Shown here: in pieces, positions 6,300 to 12,138 of the stretch
Numbering within the stretch: position 1 is the stretch's first letter
Layout: every line of letters starts with the position of its first letter
Source of the DNA: Nitrososphaerota archaeon
GTDB taxonomy: Archaea > Thermoproteota > Nitrososphaeria > Nitrososphaerales > UBA183
Direction of reading: 5' to 3'
Length of the DNA stretch: 12,994 bases
Assembly: GCA_027886865.1 (NCBI GenBank)
Contig: JAPCJR010000028.1
Span: forward strand, 1 to 12,994
Position numbers and translations under genes: made by a program
The notes under the pieces: model-generated
What the model was told of the DNA's origin: nothing
Seen by the model: the letters and a program-made list of their open reading frames with translations, nothing else
The model's database searches: none

Positions 6300-6704
6300 T
6301 CAGATTTCTTTGGGATCGAGCCTTCTTACTCCCGCCTTGCTCAGTTTGTCGTAGGTCCTATCAAAGCTCACAATCGTCTCCTTCTTGACCTTTGACACAG
6401 CACCGTGAAGGCTGTCGAAGAAGGTCAGCTCGAATTCTAGTTCGAACCGACGTGCCTCTGAGTGGTACTCTGCTCTGTCGTTCAAGATTCGAATCGAACT
6501 CGCCTCCAACAGTGCGCTCAGATCCCTCGCAAAATCGTCGAAGTTCAAGATCTCGAGCTTTCCCGCTCTTGCGAGAAGATTCACCTCCAGCAACGAAAAT
6601 GGCGATAGCAGAAGGGCATCCTGCTCCATGACCTTTCTCGCCGGGGAATTGAGCGGATCATTCGGGTTCAGCGCAGCAAGCAGGACATCAGTCTCAAAAA
6701 GCAA
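6300..6704 (-). CDS. vapC: VapC-type PIN-domain toxin ribonuclease
   Basis: 134 residues: a single PIN domain, expected to cut RNA with Mg2+ or Mn2+ at a cluster of acidic residues. D6 (ETDVLLAAL), E40 (SLLEVNLLARAG), D97 (LTFFDSLHGAV) and D115/D119 (IVSFDRTYDKL) are in the usual order and spacing. The start is TTG 6704; the nearby ATG at 6708 is out of frame and an in-frame TGA lies just upstream. The antitoxin gene ends 14 bases before it, so the two are co-transcribed, antitoxin first, as in most VapBC pairs. Such pairs are common on mobile or plastic DNA and can stabilise it, which suits this low-GC block. Confidence 0.86.
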   Translation of the reverse strand: MLFETDVLLAALNPNDPLNSPARKVMEQDALLLSPFSLLEVNLLARAGKLEILNFDDFARDLSALLEASSIRILNDRAEYHSEARRFELEFELTFFDSLHGAVSKVKKETIVSFDRTYDKLSKAGVRRLDPKEI

Positions 6705-6718
6705 ACATGATCACGGGA

Positions 6719-6967
6719 TCATGATACTTGTCTGAGCAACTCCTCTTCTGCGGCCTTTCTCAGTTTGGGTAGTTCCCTGCCGACGCTCTTGAAGTTGAAC
6801 CTAACCTCACTTGCGAGCCTTTCGAATATGCGCTCGGCGGGTTCAATCGTCATCGTCCCATTCTCGACCTTCACGCTCACTTCCTTTCTTATTCCCAATT
6901 GTTCGCGCAGGTCCTTCGGAACTTGAATTCTACCCTTTGAGTCAACTTTGAGCGCTAACCGCTTCAT
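6719..6967 (-). CDS. vapB: VapB-type AbrB/SpoVT antitoxin
   Basis: 82 residues. Residues 3-45 form a swapped-hairpin AbrB/SpoVT DNA-binding domain (LALKVDSKGRIQVPKDLREQLGI followed by VSVKVENGTMTIEP). The charged helical tail (FNFKSVGRELPKLRKAAEEELL) is the part expected to wrap and inhibit the PIN toxin. ATG 6967 follows a TATA box (TTTATAT, minus strand, 6998-6992) by 28 bases, so the message is leaderless or nearly so. A perfect 9+9 dyad between TATA box and start is the likely binding site for autorepression by VapB or the VapBC complex. Confidence 0.86.
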   Translation of the reverse strand: MKRLALKVDSKGRIQVPKDLREQLGIRKEVSVKVENGTMTIEPAERIFERLASEVRFNFKSVGRELPKLRKAAEEELLRQVS

Positions 6968-6991
6968 CCCACTTCATAGGCGTGAAGTGGG
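6968..6991. promoter_or_regulatory. perfect 9+9 dyad operator of vapBC
   Basis: CCCACTTCA (6968-6976) and TGAAGTGGG (6983-6991) are exact reverse complements separated by six bases, directly upstream of the vapB start and touching the TATA box at 6992-6998. Position and symmetry fit autoregulation by the antitoxin. Confidence 0.68.
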
Positions 6992-7078
6992 ATATAAACT
7001 CCACGATACCATCAGCAATCCTCGGCTTTCGCGGTGGCTTCCAATGAGCAGCCCGCTTGCGGCTCCGCAAAGGATGAT

Positions 7079-7116
7079 AGGTAGAAGTTAACTGCTACCT
7101 CTACTTCGACATCTAG
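7079..7116 (+). repeat. glnA 3'-end repeat, copy 3 (isolated)
   Basis: Positions 7096-7116 match the end of glnA with a single difference before the stop (TTT to TTC), then TAG in place of TGA. AGGTAGAAGT (7079-7088) is shared with copy 2. Upstream codons are not glutamine synthetase (a stop interrupts the frame), so this is only the terminal fragment. It sits 19 bases before the acetyltransferase start, marking the right edge of the low-GC block. Confidence 0.62.
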
Positions 7117-7135
7117 AGGGAAGACAAGCGGGCGG

Positions 7136-7675
7136 TTGACGGCCAGACCTCGTCGCGAGTCGCGGGCGGGTCGGGGAATCGCAGTCAGGGACGCGAGAAG
7201 GGCCGACCTCCCGGCCCTCCTCGATATTTACAACGACGCGGTGCTCGCATCCCCCGCCACATTCGACCTGGAGCCGCTGACGCTAGCCCAGCGCAGAAGG
7301 TGGTTCTCTGAACACGGACGCTTGCATCCGCTGGTCGTCGCCGAGAGCGACCAGAGGGTGGTAGGGTACGCCAGCCTCTCCCCGTTTAGGGACAAGCCCG
7401 GCTATTCAAAGTCCGCCGAGGACTCGGTCTACGTCCACAAGGACTTCCAGGGAAGGGGCGTGGGGACTATGCTGATGAAGGAGATTCTCGCAAGAGCGGT
7501 CAACCTCGGCTACCACACGATCGTCGCGGGGATCGTCCCTCCAAACGAGGCCAGCGTTCGCCTCCACGAAGGACTCGGGTTCGCCTACGTCGGCAACTTC
7601 AAGGAGGTGGGGTTCAAGTTCTTGCGCTGGCAGGACGTGGCCTTCTACCAGCTCTTTCTGCCTGCAAGGAAATAG
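7136..7675 (+). CDS. GNAT acetyltransferase, phosphinothricin/MnaT-like
   Basis: 179 residues. It transfers an acetyl group from acetyl-CoA to an amine. The pattern IAVRDARRADLPALLDIYNDAVLAS is the N-terminal signature of the phosphinothricin N-acetyltransferase/methionine sulfone-sulfoximine (MnaT) group. The acetyl-CoA pyrophosphate loop QGRGVG (105-110) follows the VYVHKDF strand, and NEASVRLHEGLGFAYVG (137-153) is the conserved C-terminal part. These enzymes often acetylate glutamate-analogue inhibitors of glutamine synthetase, notable because glnA is the upstream neighbour once the low-GC block is removed. The start is TTG 7136; no TATA box is evident nearby, in keeping with original co-transcription behind glnA. 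The native substrate cannot be read from sequence. Confidence 0.88.
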   Translation: MTARPRRESRAGRGIAVRDARRADLPALLDIYNDAVLASPATFDLEPLTLAQRRRWFSEHGRLHPLVVAESDQRVVGYASLSPFRDKPGYSKSAEDSVYVHKDFQGRGVGTMLMKEILARAVNLGYHTIVAGIVPPNEASVRLHEGLGFAYVGNFKEVGFKFLRWQDVAFYQLFLPARK

Positions 7676-7687
7676 GTCGGGCTCGCC

Positions 7688-8974
7688 CTAGGCTCTCGCG
7701 CTTGTGCCAAGGGTGTTGACCAAAGCCGGTGCGATGAACGTGCCGATTCCCGTGTCCGCGTCCCAGCCCGTCCCTGCCGGCCATCCGTTATTGCCCGTCG
7801 TGATGTCGTGGATGTCGGCCGAGTAGAGGGCCGAGCCGCCGTTGACCCCGTAAACCTTGGTGTAGAGGAAGGAGTTGATGAACCCCGCGGGAGTGAGCCC
7901 ACCGCTCGCCCTTATCTGGTTCACGTCGGCCATGAACCCGGCCCAGAGCGGAGTGGCCAGGCTCGTCCCGCCGACGACGAGCCAGCCGCCGGACGACTGG
8001 TTATAGATCCAAACCCCCGTGTTGGGACTCGCCACCGCCGCGACGTCCGGCTTTGCCAGTGAGGAGTACGAGTCGACGATGTTCACCGAGCTCTGGTAGC
8101 CGGGCTCCTTCGTGGTCGTGTAGCCCCCGCCCGTGTCCGACCAGGCGGTCTCTCCCAGGTATTTCCCCGAGGAGCTCACGCTCAGCGACGTCCCGCCGAC
8201 AGTGAGGACTCCCTTGCAGTCGCCGGGTATCGGCTCGACGCCGCTGGTGCCCTGTCCCCATGCCCCGCTGTCTCCCGCGGCCGCCACGACCGTGACGTGG
8301 TCCGCGGCGGCATCCGTCAGTATCTTTGCAACGTTCACGCCTTGGATGGTCGTGCAGGGACCGGTGCCTTGTCCTATCTTCGGGTTGCAGTCGCTGCCGA
8401 AGCATCCCGCTCCGCCGAAGCTGTTTGATATCTGGTTGCCCAGATCGTGATCGAGAGAGTACTTCCAGGCCCCGTATACGTCTGCCGGGCCAGGCTGAGC
8501 TGCCACGAGCAGGTCGATCGTCGCCCCGGGAGCCGCGACGTGCGCCATCTCGACATCAAGCGACGTCTCCACCGACCATCCGCCGTTCGCGCACACGCTG
8601 CTCCCCTGCACGTCGATGACGTTCAGCGTGGGGTTGCTCAAGCCGAACTGCGCATCAAACGCGCTGAGGTCGGTGGCGATGTTCGGGTCTCCGCACGCAT
8701 CGTCGATCACGACCGTCTGTCCCGCCCCCGTGGTGCCCGAGCCTTGGAGGACGTCAAACCCGTAGGCCTTTTCGAGCATTGCGGGACAAAGTCCCGTCGG
8801 AGAGCAAGTCGGCGCGAGGGCGGTCCTGTCGACCACCACCAAGGGCTGCACTTGGGAGCCCGAGGCGGCGCTAGTGGTTATCACCGAGGCCGTGGCCAAT
8901 GGTGAAACCGTGAAGAGCAGGACTGTGAGGATAGCTGGAACCAGAGACAGACCCTTTCGCGTCGTTGGCAGAAT
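7688..8974 (-). CDS. secreted sedolisin-like serine-carboxyl protease (S53)
   Basis: Acid-type secreted protease. Numbering from TTG 8899: E111 and D115 in WSVETSLDVE, the oxyanion D210 in AAAGDSGAW and nucleophile S313 in GGTSLATPLWAG form the sedolisin Glu-Asp-Asp-Ser set. The C-terminal calcium site follows (DIHDITTGNNG, then GTGWDADTGIG). TTG 8899 would cut through a signal peptide. The frame is open for 25 more codons, giving basic TTRKG, a hydrophobic core (LVPAILTVLLF) and LATA. No ATG, GTG or TTG occurs there before an upstream TAG, but ATT 8974 lies 27-30 bases after a TATA-like tract (9008-8996), so an ATT leaderless start is likely. The usual S53 propeptide (roughly 150-200 residues) is absent: the catalytic domain begins almost directly after the signal. 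Confidence 0.88.
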   Translation of the reverse strand: MLPTTRKGLSLVPAILTVLLFTVSPLATASVITTSAASGSQVQPLVVVDRTALAPTCSPTGLCPAMLEKAYGFDVLQGSGTTGAGQTVVIDDACGDPNIATDLSAFDAQFGLSNPTLNVIDVQGSSVCANGGWSVETSLDVEMAHVAAPGATIDLLVAAQPGPADVYGAWKYSLDHDLGNQISNSFGGAGCFGSDCNPKIGQGTGPCTTIQGVNVAKILTDAAADHVTVVAAAGDSGAWGQGTSGVEPIPGDCKGVLTVGGTSLSVSSSGKYLGETAWSDTGGGYTTTKEPGYQSSVNIVDSYSSLAKPDVAAVASPNTGVWIYNQSSGGWLVVGGTSLATPLWAGFMADVNQIRASGGLTPAGFINSFLYTKVYGVNGGSALYSADIHDITTGNNGWPAGTGWDADTGIGTFIAPALVNTLGTSARA

Positions 8975-8995
8975 TGGTCGGTCGCTCTAGGCCGC

Positions 8996-9008
8996 TTATT
9001 TTATTTAA
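8996..9008 (-). promoter_or_regulatory. TATA-like box of the sedolisin gene
   Basis: TTAAATAAAATAA on the minus strand predicts a transcription start at about 8974-8977, coinciding with the ATT codon that opens the signal-peptide frame. It supports the extended, non-ATG start. Confidence 0.5.
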
Positions 9009-9067
9009 GTTTTCGACGCGCAGAAATGAGTCCGAGTTTTCGCCCCGGCACCTCGGCGCGGAGGCGC

Positions 9068-9094
9068 CACCAGTTTTGGTGCAGCGGGCCTTTT
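9068..9094 (+). terminator. hairpin followed by a T6 run
   Basis: CACCA (9068-9072) and TGGTG (9077-9081) can pair around GTTT, with TTTTTT at 9089-9094 downstream. It lies in the 200-base gap between the divergent protease and Ig-repeat genes, where no plus-strand gene ends, so its purpose is unclear. It may end readthrough or a short transcript. Confidence 0.25.
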
Positions 9095-9167
9095 TTGAAA
9101 GAACATCCAACAAAATCGGCGCGGATCGCCTTTTTGTCACGTCCACGTCAACACACCGGAATTACGG

Positions 9168-9175
9168 TTAAATAT
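9168..9175 (+). promoter_or_regulatory. TATA-like box of the Ig-repeat gene
   Basis: TTAAATAT centred near 9171 predicts a transcription start near 9198, downstream of ATG 9181 and seven bases before TTG 9205. It therefore argues for the TTG as the true start of the Ig-repeat protein. Confidence 0.42.
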
Positions 9176-9180
9176 CGAGA

Positions 9181-9921
9181 ATGCGTGTTTCATTTGGTCC
9201 GTATTTGCACCAAGCGAGTAGACAAGTTCCGTTGTTGCTCGTCGCCCTGGCGCTTCTTCCGCTTCTAGCGGTGCTCCCTCAGGTCTACGCGGACGATCCC
9301 GGAACCACAACCAACATTTCCTGCAGTCTAGGCACACTGCCAGTGAATGCTCCGACCGTTTGCACAGTCACCGTGTCGGACACCGGCTTGGGGCTTCCCA
9401 CGCCCGGTGGGAACGTGACGATGGGCAGTTCCAAGCCGGGCACATTTGGCGGTGCCTGCACCCTGACCGGGTCCGGACTCACTGCCACGTGCTCCGTGAG
9501 CTACACTCCAAGTCCGGGGTCTGAGGGCAACAACATGTTGTCTGCCTTCTACACGGGCGATGCAAGTTACGGTCTCAGTGCAGCAACCTTCGATGTCCAA
9601 GCCATGACTCGCGAAACGTCGACCTCGGTGTCGTGCGTGGCAGGAGCTCTGCCGGTCAACGGCCTGTCGACTTGCACCGCGACGGTGACTGACACCGACA
9701 TCGGCACCGCGACAACTCCCACGGGGACAGTGAGCTTCTCTTCATCCGCGGCTGGAACATCCAGTTCCTCCAGCTGCATCCTCGTATCGGGCTCCTGCTC
9801 CGTCGGCTACGCCCCCAGCGCCGGGTCGGAGAGCGTCAACATAGTGACCGGTGGCTACGGCGGCGACACCGACCACGCCGGCAGCGGAGCCACCTTGACC
9901 CCACCGCCACCCAGCGCCTGA
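9181..9921 (+). CDS. secreted Ig-like repeat protein (truncated by frameshift)
   Basis: 246 residues from ATG 9181; TTG 9205 is the start favoured by the TATA position and gives 238. A signal peptide (VPLLLVALALLPLLAVLPQVYA, cut near residue 37) leads into two tandem bacterial Ig-like domains at about 42-140 and 146-240. Each has the pattern T-x-T-x-x-x-C, PVN, C-T-x-T-V-x-D-T, then C-x-V-x-Y-x-P and GDxxY/H, with four cysteines that could form two disulfides (C48, C61, C93, C104; C152, C165, C199, C206). Such repeats build surface or extracellular stalks and adhesins. The frame ends at PPPPSA just where a third repeat would start; that repeat continues in another frame, so the protein is probably a truncated form of a longer one. 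Confidence 0.8.
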   Translation: MRVSFGPYLHQASRQVPLLLVALALLPLLAVLPQVYADDPGTTTNISCSLGTLPVNAPTVCTVTVSDTGLGLPTPGGNVTMGSSKPGTFGGACTLTGSGLTATCSVSYTPSPGSEGNNMLSAFYTGDASYGLSAATFDVQAMTRETSTSVSCVAGALPVNGLSTCTATVTDTDIGTATTPTGTVSFSSSAAGTSSSSSCILVSGSCSVGYAPSAGSESVNIVTGGYGGDTDHAGSGATLTPPPPSA

Positions 9922-10043
9922 CGAGCACGCCCTTCGTCTGTGTGGCGCGCCACGCCTGCGAACGCCAAGCTCCTGAGCAGCGACCGATAGTTTCCCGGGT
10001 GAAGCGTTCCTCGGCTCGACGTCAAGTCGAAGGGGGTTCCGGA

Positions 10044-10217
10044 TTAGTCGTCCTCTTCGTCGCTTTCCGCGGCAGGCTCGTCGTCCTCGCGGACACGCTT
10101 GATGGGGGCTGGGGGTTGGACGTCGGGCGTGGCGTCCTTCATGGCGTCACGGCGCGCCCCCGCCGGCCCAGCACCCTTCTTTCGCTTGGATCTGTCCCCC
10201 ACGCGCGATACGCTCAT
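10044..10217 (-). CDS. small basic-to-acidic protein, unknown
   Basis: 57 residues, overlooked because of its size. It begins MSVSRVGDRSKRKKGAG; the N-terminal half is basic (KRKK, ARR), the middle proline-rich (DVQPPAP), and the tail strongly acidic (REDDEPAAESDEEDD), with no hydrophobic core, so it is likely disordered. ATG 10217 follows a TATA-like box (TTAAGTA, minus strand, 10247-10241) by exactly 27 bases, the leaderless archaeal layout. It lies antisense within the roughly 210 extra bases of the broken third Ig repeat. A nucleic-acid or histone-like partner role is conceivable for such a charge-split tail, but no function can be assigned. The high-GC DNA could also yield such a frame by chance. 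Confidence 0.5.
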   Translation of the reverse strand: MSVSRVGDRSKRKKGAGPAGARRDAMKDATPDVQPPAPIKRVREDDEPAAESDEEDD

Positions 10218-10240
10218 GCCTTCTCCGACTCCCTCTGCGA

Positions 10241-10247
10241 TACTTAA
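10241..10247 (-). promoter_or_regulatory. TATA-like box of the small acidic-tail gene
   Basis: TTAAGTA on the minus strand, centred 27 bases before ATG 10217. In this GC-rich stretch it is the only AT-rich island nearby. Confidence 0.42.
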
Positions 10248-10444
10248 GGTTCGCCAGCCCTTGTTCTTGGACCTCGGGCTCCCCCCCGCAGAGACAGCGA
10301 CATCGCGACCTGCTTTGTGACTTTCACACCCACCCGGACGGGTTCATACACGCTGAAGGCGGGCTATGGCGGCAACCCCAATTTCTTCGGAAGCACGACG
10401 TCGCAGACCTTCACTGTGGCTTAGTCCAAGAAGACTTCCCGCTA

Positions 10445-10476
10445 AACGAAAATCGAGACTCGACCCGCTAGTCGAG
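10445..10476 (-). terminator. hairpin and T-rich tract ending the ABC operon
   Basis: On the minus strand CTCGAC and GTCGAG (10476-10471 and 10464-10459) pair around six bases, two bases after the permease stop codon. They are followed by a T-rich stretch (GATTTTCGTTT) at about 10455-10445. A reasonable terminator for the two-gene ABC operon. Confidence 0.45.
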
Positions 10477-10478
10477 AC

Positions 10479-12131
10479 CTAGGCAGCGAATATTCCCTCT
10501 TCGACCACGTACTTCCTGCGCGCGAGGTCCATGAGGTTCCTAGTGAACACGATTCCGTAGACCGCGACCACGATTGCGAAGAGCAGCGAGACGTAAGCGG
10601 CTGCGGCGATCTGGCCGTTCGCCATGTTCGACGATATGTAATACATCATCCCGAACTTGACCTGGAGGCCGTTGGGCGCGACCTTCGGGGCGATGTTGGG
10701 CCAGTACTCCCCTATCGCGATCCCCGCCCACGCGCTGTTGATCGTGCTCGAGAGACCAGTGATCAAGTAGGGGAGGCTCGAAGGCAGTATCACCCGCCTC
10801 ATCCTAGTCAGGAAGGGCAGCCTGTAGTTCCGCGTCACTTCGACGAACTCGGACGGTATCGCCTGGACCCCTATCCAAAAGTCGAAGAAGACGTAGTAGA
10901 AGCAACTGAGGAACCCGAGGACGAAGATGAAGACCTCGGAGTAGAGGGAGGGCAGGGCGTTCTCTAGGAAGGGGAGCGTTGCTATGAAGATGAGGGGGAA
11001 GTAGGTCGGCGCCGGGAAGGCCGCGAGCACCTGGATCAGCGGGAGGGCTGCGTCCCCCGCCCTGCGGCGGGTCGCCAGCACGTACCCGAGGGTGATCGCG
11101 AGGACGAGCGAGGCGAGGGCGATCAGGCTGACGCGGACGTAGTCCGCCCCCACGTACTCGAGCAGCTTCGGGGTCTCCCGGAAGAAGCCGTACCAGGTCT
11201 GGGCCGAGACCGAAGTGACCACCCTCGTGGTCGAGTAGAGGAGCAGGGCCAGCGCGGCGGCGCCCACCGCCATCCCTGCATACCTCACGGCCTTGGCCCT
11301 CCGTTTGCTCCCGGCCTCTGGTTGTCCTCCGCCCGGGCCAGGCCTCAACCTAGAGGCGTAGCCCCTGAAGACGTTGGTCTGGTTGCGGAAGGCGCGCCAC
11401 GGGTTGGTCACCAGCCTGCCGCGCCACCTCCCCGCGTGCCGCCTTATCACGCCGGGCGTGTCCACCCCGAACTTCGCGAGCGCCCACCTGCTGAGACGCG
11501 AGAGCACCAGAGTGACCGCGATCACCGCGACCGCTATCGAGATCAGGCAGTAGTAGACCTCGACGTAGTTTCCCGAGGCCGTGTATTGCGTGATGAGGGT
11601 GCCTATCCCGAACGTCGAGCACGAGCCCGCGGGACACAGGCTCGCGGTGGCCGCCCCGGCGCTGAAGACCTCGCTCACGGAGATGTAGAAGAAGGCGTCT
11701 GCGAAGCTGGAGAAGATGTTCGAGGTCAGCCTGGGGACGGAGTGGGGGACGAAGAGGGTGGTCATCTTCTTCCAAAAGCCCATGTTGTAGTTGTCGGCGA
11801 CTTCGACGAGGTGCAGGGGGACGGTCTTGAACGCCTGGTATATCCCAATCCAGACGTTCCAGGCGACCGCGTCGAAGACGAGGAAGTCGACGGCGAGCTC
11901 CACGCCAATGGGGCCATGAAACGTCAGGATGAACGCCACGAGGACCAGGGGGAGGAAGCCGACGACCGGGATGGACTCGAAGACGTTGACCAGCGGGACG
12001 TAGATGTTCTCGAAAGTCCTGCTCTTGATTGCGCTGTAGGCGAGGAGGTGGCCGCTGACGATCGCCAGCGCTATGAGGAGGAATATGCGCCCGACGGTGG
12101 CCAGCGTAGCGAGCGGGATGGTGAGGTCCAT
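10479..12131 (-). CDS. ABC importer permease, duplicated (two BPD domains), anion type
   Basis: 550 residues: two binding-protein-dependent permease modules fused in tandem, joined by a basic cytoplasmic linker (about 220-285). Module 1 covers about 10-215 and module 2 about 285-535, each with around six helices. Each has the EAA loop that docks the ATPase: EVADNYNMGFWKKMTTLFVP (110-129) and EVTRNYRLPFLTRMRRVILP (430-449); the second lacks the usual glycine. This architecture is that of the archaeal duplicated permease of nitrate/sulfonate/taurine/bicarbonate-type systems (COG4986-like). ATG 12131 is seven bases after the ATPase stop. One polypeptide supplies the whole transmembrane part. No substrate-binding protein is encoded in this window, so the anion is undetermined. 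Confidence 0.9.
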   Translation of the reverse strand: MDLTIPLATLATVGRIFLLIALAIVSGHLLAYSAIKSRTFENIYVPLVNVFESIPVVGFLPLVLVAFILTFHGPIGVELAVDFLVFDAVAWNVWIGIYQAFKTVPLHLVEVADNYNMGFWKKMTTLFVPHSVPRLTSNIFSSFADAFFYISVSEVFSAGAATASLCPAGSCSTFGIGTLITQYTASGNYVEVYYCLISIAVAVIAVTLVLSRLSRWALAKFGVDTPGVIRRHAGRWRGRLVTNPWRAFRNQTNVFRGYASRLRPGPGGGQPEAGSKRRAKAVRYAGMAVGAAALALLLYSTTRVVTSVSAQTWYGFFRETPKLLEYVGADYVRVSLIALASLVLAITLGYVLATRRRAGDAALPLIQVLAAFPAPTYFPLIFIATLPFLENALPSLYSEVFIFVLGFLSCFYYVFFDFWIGVQAIPSEFVEVTRNYRLPFLTRMRRVILPSSLPYLITGLSSTINSAWAGIAIGEYWPNIAPKVAPNGLQVKFGMMYYISSNMANGQIAAAAYVSLLFAIVVAVYGIVFTRNLMDLARRKYVVEEGIFAA

Positions 12132-12138
12132 CCGCCGA

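Larger units (their letters stand above)
9921..10424 (+). pseudogene. broken third Ig-like repeat of the upstream gene
   Basis: At 9921 a shifted frame (+2) reads TSTPFVCVA, matching the start of repeat 2 (TSTSVSCVA) 305 bases earlier. A second shift gives ATPANA, matching ALPVNA. The end of the repeat reappears at about 10284-10424 as DSDIATCFVTFTPTRTGSY and then LKAGYGGNPNFFGSTT up to TAG 10422-10424. The CxVxYxP cysteine is about 210 bases further away than in repeat 2. A C7 run at 10271-10277 marks another frame change. The repeat is both frameshifted and expanded; sequencing error at homopolymers could explain some shifts but not the extra length. Confidence 0.62.

Noticed and set aside
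2611..7116. Isolated glnA-end copies read as remnants of full glnA duplications
   Set aside because: Upstream of both copies the sequence immediately stops resembling glnA, and the two copies share a different flank. Terminal attachment-site copies explain this better than decayed paralogues.
2632..7135. Direct search for an integrase, transposase or Cas1 between the glnA-end repeats
   Set aside because: None of the real genes in the interval resembles a recombinase. The integration idea rests on the repeats and composition only.
9942..10247. 101-codon plus-strand frame through the broken Ig repeat
   Set aside because: Only its neighbourhood at 9921-9947 resembles the Ig repeat. The rest is the antisense of the small acidic-tail gene and unrelated to the repeats.
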